64,000 bases of DNA from Streptococcus suis (GTDB taxonomy: Bacteria; Bacillota; Bacilli; Lactobacillales; Streptococcaceae), in contig NZ_CP082205.1 in NCBI RefSeq assembly GCF_019856455.1, forward strand, positions 992,001 to 1,056,000, read 5' to 3'. Shown in pieces: positions 63,898-64,000 of the stretch. The position numbers and the translations under genes are program-made. Positions within the stretch are counted from its first letter, which is position 1. Each line of letters opens with the position of its first letter. Under the pieces are notes generated by a model, which saw only the letters and a program-made list of their open reading frames with translations, did not search any database and was not told the origin of the DNA.

Positions 63898-64000
63898 ATG
63901 CTTGAGGTATATCTAGGAAATAATGCCAATACAAATCAAGACTTACTAACCATTTTGACGACCTATGGTGTGACTTACCGTTGTACAAAAGCATGTGATG
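63898..64000 (+). CDS. Start of a hypothetical ICE gene, cut by the window edge
   Basis: 34 codons so far, MLEVYLGNNANTNQDLLTIL; GGAGGAGCCT precedes. Too little to name. Confidence 0.6.
   Translation, partial: MLEVYLGNNANTNQDLLTILTTYGVTYRCTKACD

Larger units (their letters stand above)
60931..64000. mobile_element. Left end of a second element, ICESa2603-like ICE (partial)
   Basis: A small gene, RepA-type initiator, small membrane protein, m5C methyltransferase and unknown genes follow attR directly. This order is found at the replication end of ICESa2603-type ICEs of streptococci. Conjugation genes and integrase would lie beyond the window, so the identification is provisional. Confidence 0.6.

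Overview
The window looks like the chromosome of a low-GC streptococcus, most probably Streptococcus suis or a close relative. This is inferred from the aroA-aroK-pheA-LCP gene order, the strong Shine-Dalgarno sites, the lsa(E)/lnu(B)/aadE/sat4/aphA-3 resistance genes and the type of mobile elements. No 16S rRNA or other species marker is present.

Positions 1-4824 are core genome: the 3' part of aroA, then aroK, pheA, an LCP-family wall-polymer ligase and rlmD (rumA). rlmD is the integration site of a prophage of about 56 kb. At the left junction (about 4789) its last codons come from the prophage. At the right junction (about 60730) a displaced, native-looking rlmD tail (His-Val-Glu-Cys-Val-Val-Leu-Leu and a short end) is still present. 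The layout resembles the phi-m46.1 / phi-SsUD.1 type of resistance-carrying prophages that use rum with large serine recombinases; this comparison is from memory, not from a search.

Prologue of the prophage (4.8-11.9 kb): a fragment of an older recombinase, then a resistance cluster: lsa(E) (pleuromutilin-lincosamide-streptogramin A), lnu(B) (lincosamide), aadE (streptomycin), sat4 (streptothricin) and aphA-3 (kanamycin), closed by one IS1216-type IS6 element without target duplication. A decayed rlmD-like tail sits inside the cluster.

Control and defence region (11.9-19.4 kb): an S24 (LexA/CI-like) repressor reads left. Divergent from it, where a cro-type early operon would be expected, lies a controller gene followed by a four-gene restriction-modification system (beta-class amino-methyltransferase, m5C methyltransferase, McrB-like AAA+ GTPase, LlaJI/McrC-like nuclease).

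Replication region (19.8-29.8 kb): DNA polymerase A, DUF2815 and DUF2800 proteins on the minus strand; a P4-type primase-helicase, VRR-NUC nuclease, SNF2 helicase and a sigma-like regulator on the plus strand. A 40-nt motif occurs at both divergent promoters here and again before the recombinases.

Modification and packaging region (29.9-39.1 kb): a phage SAM synthetase, a moron-like gene, HNH nuclease, ParB-MTase fusion, homing-type HNH, m5C MTase, small genes, and terminase subunits. A phd-doc toxin-antitoxin pair is inserted between terminase and portal. Morphogenesis and lysis genes (39.9-56.1 kb) follow the HK97-type order, with a -1 frameshift tail chaperone, tape measure, Dit, a large tail/receptor protein, holin and a bifunctional lysin. 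Two overlapping serine recombinases and two cargo genes close the prophage.

After the right junction a second element starts: a RepA-type initiator with 15-bp iterons inside its coding region, an m5C methyltransferase and unknown genes, as in ICESa2603-like integrative conjugative elements. The window thus appears to hold a prophage and an ICE in tandem. The ICE runs out of the window.
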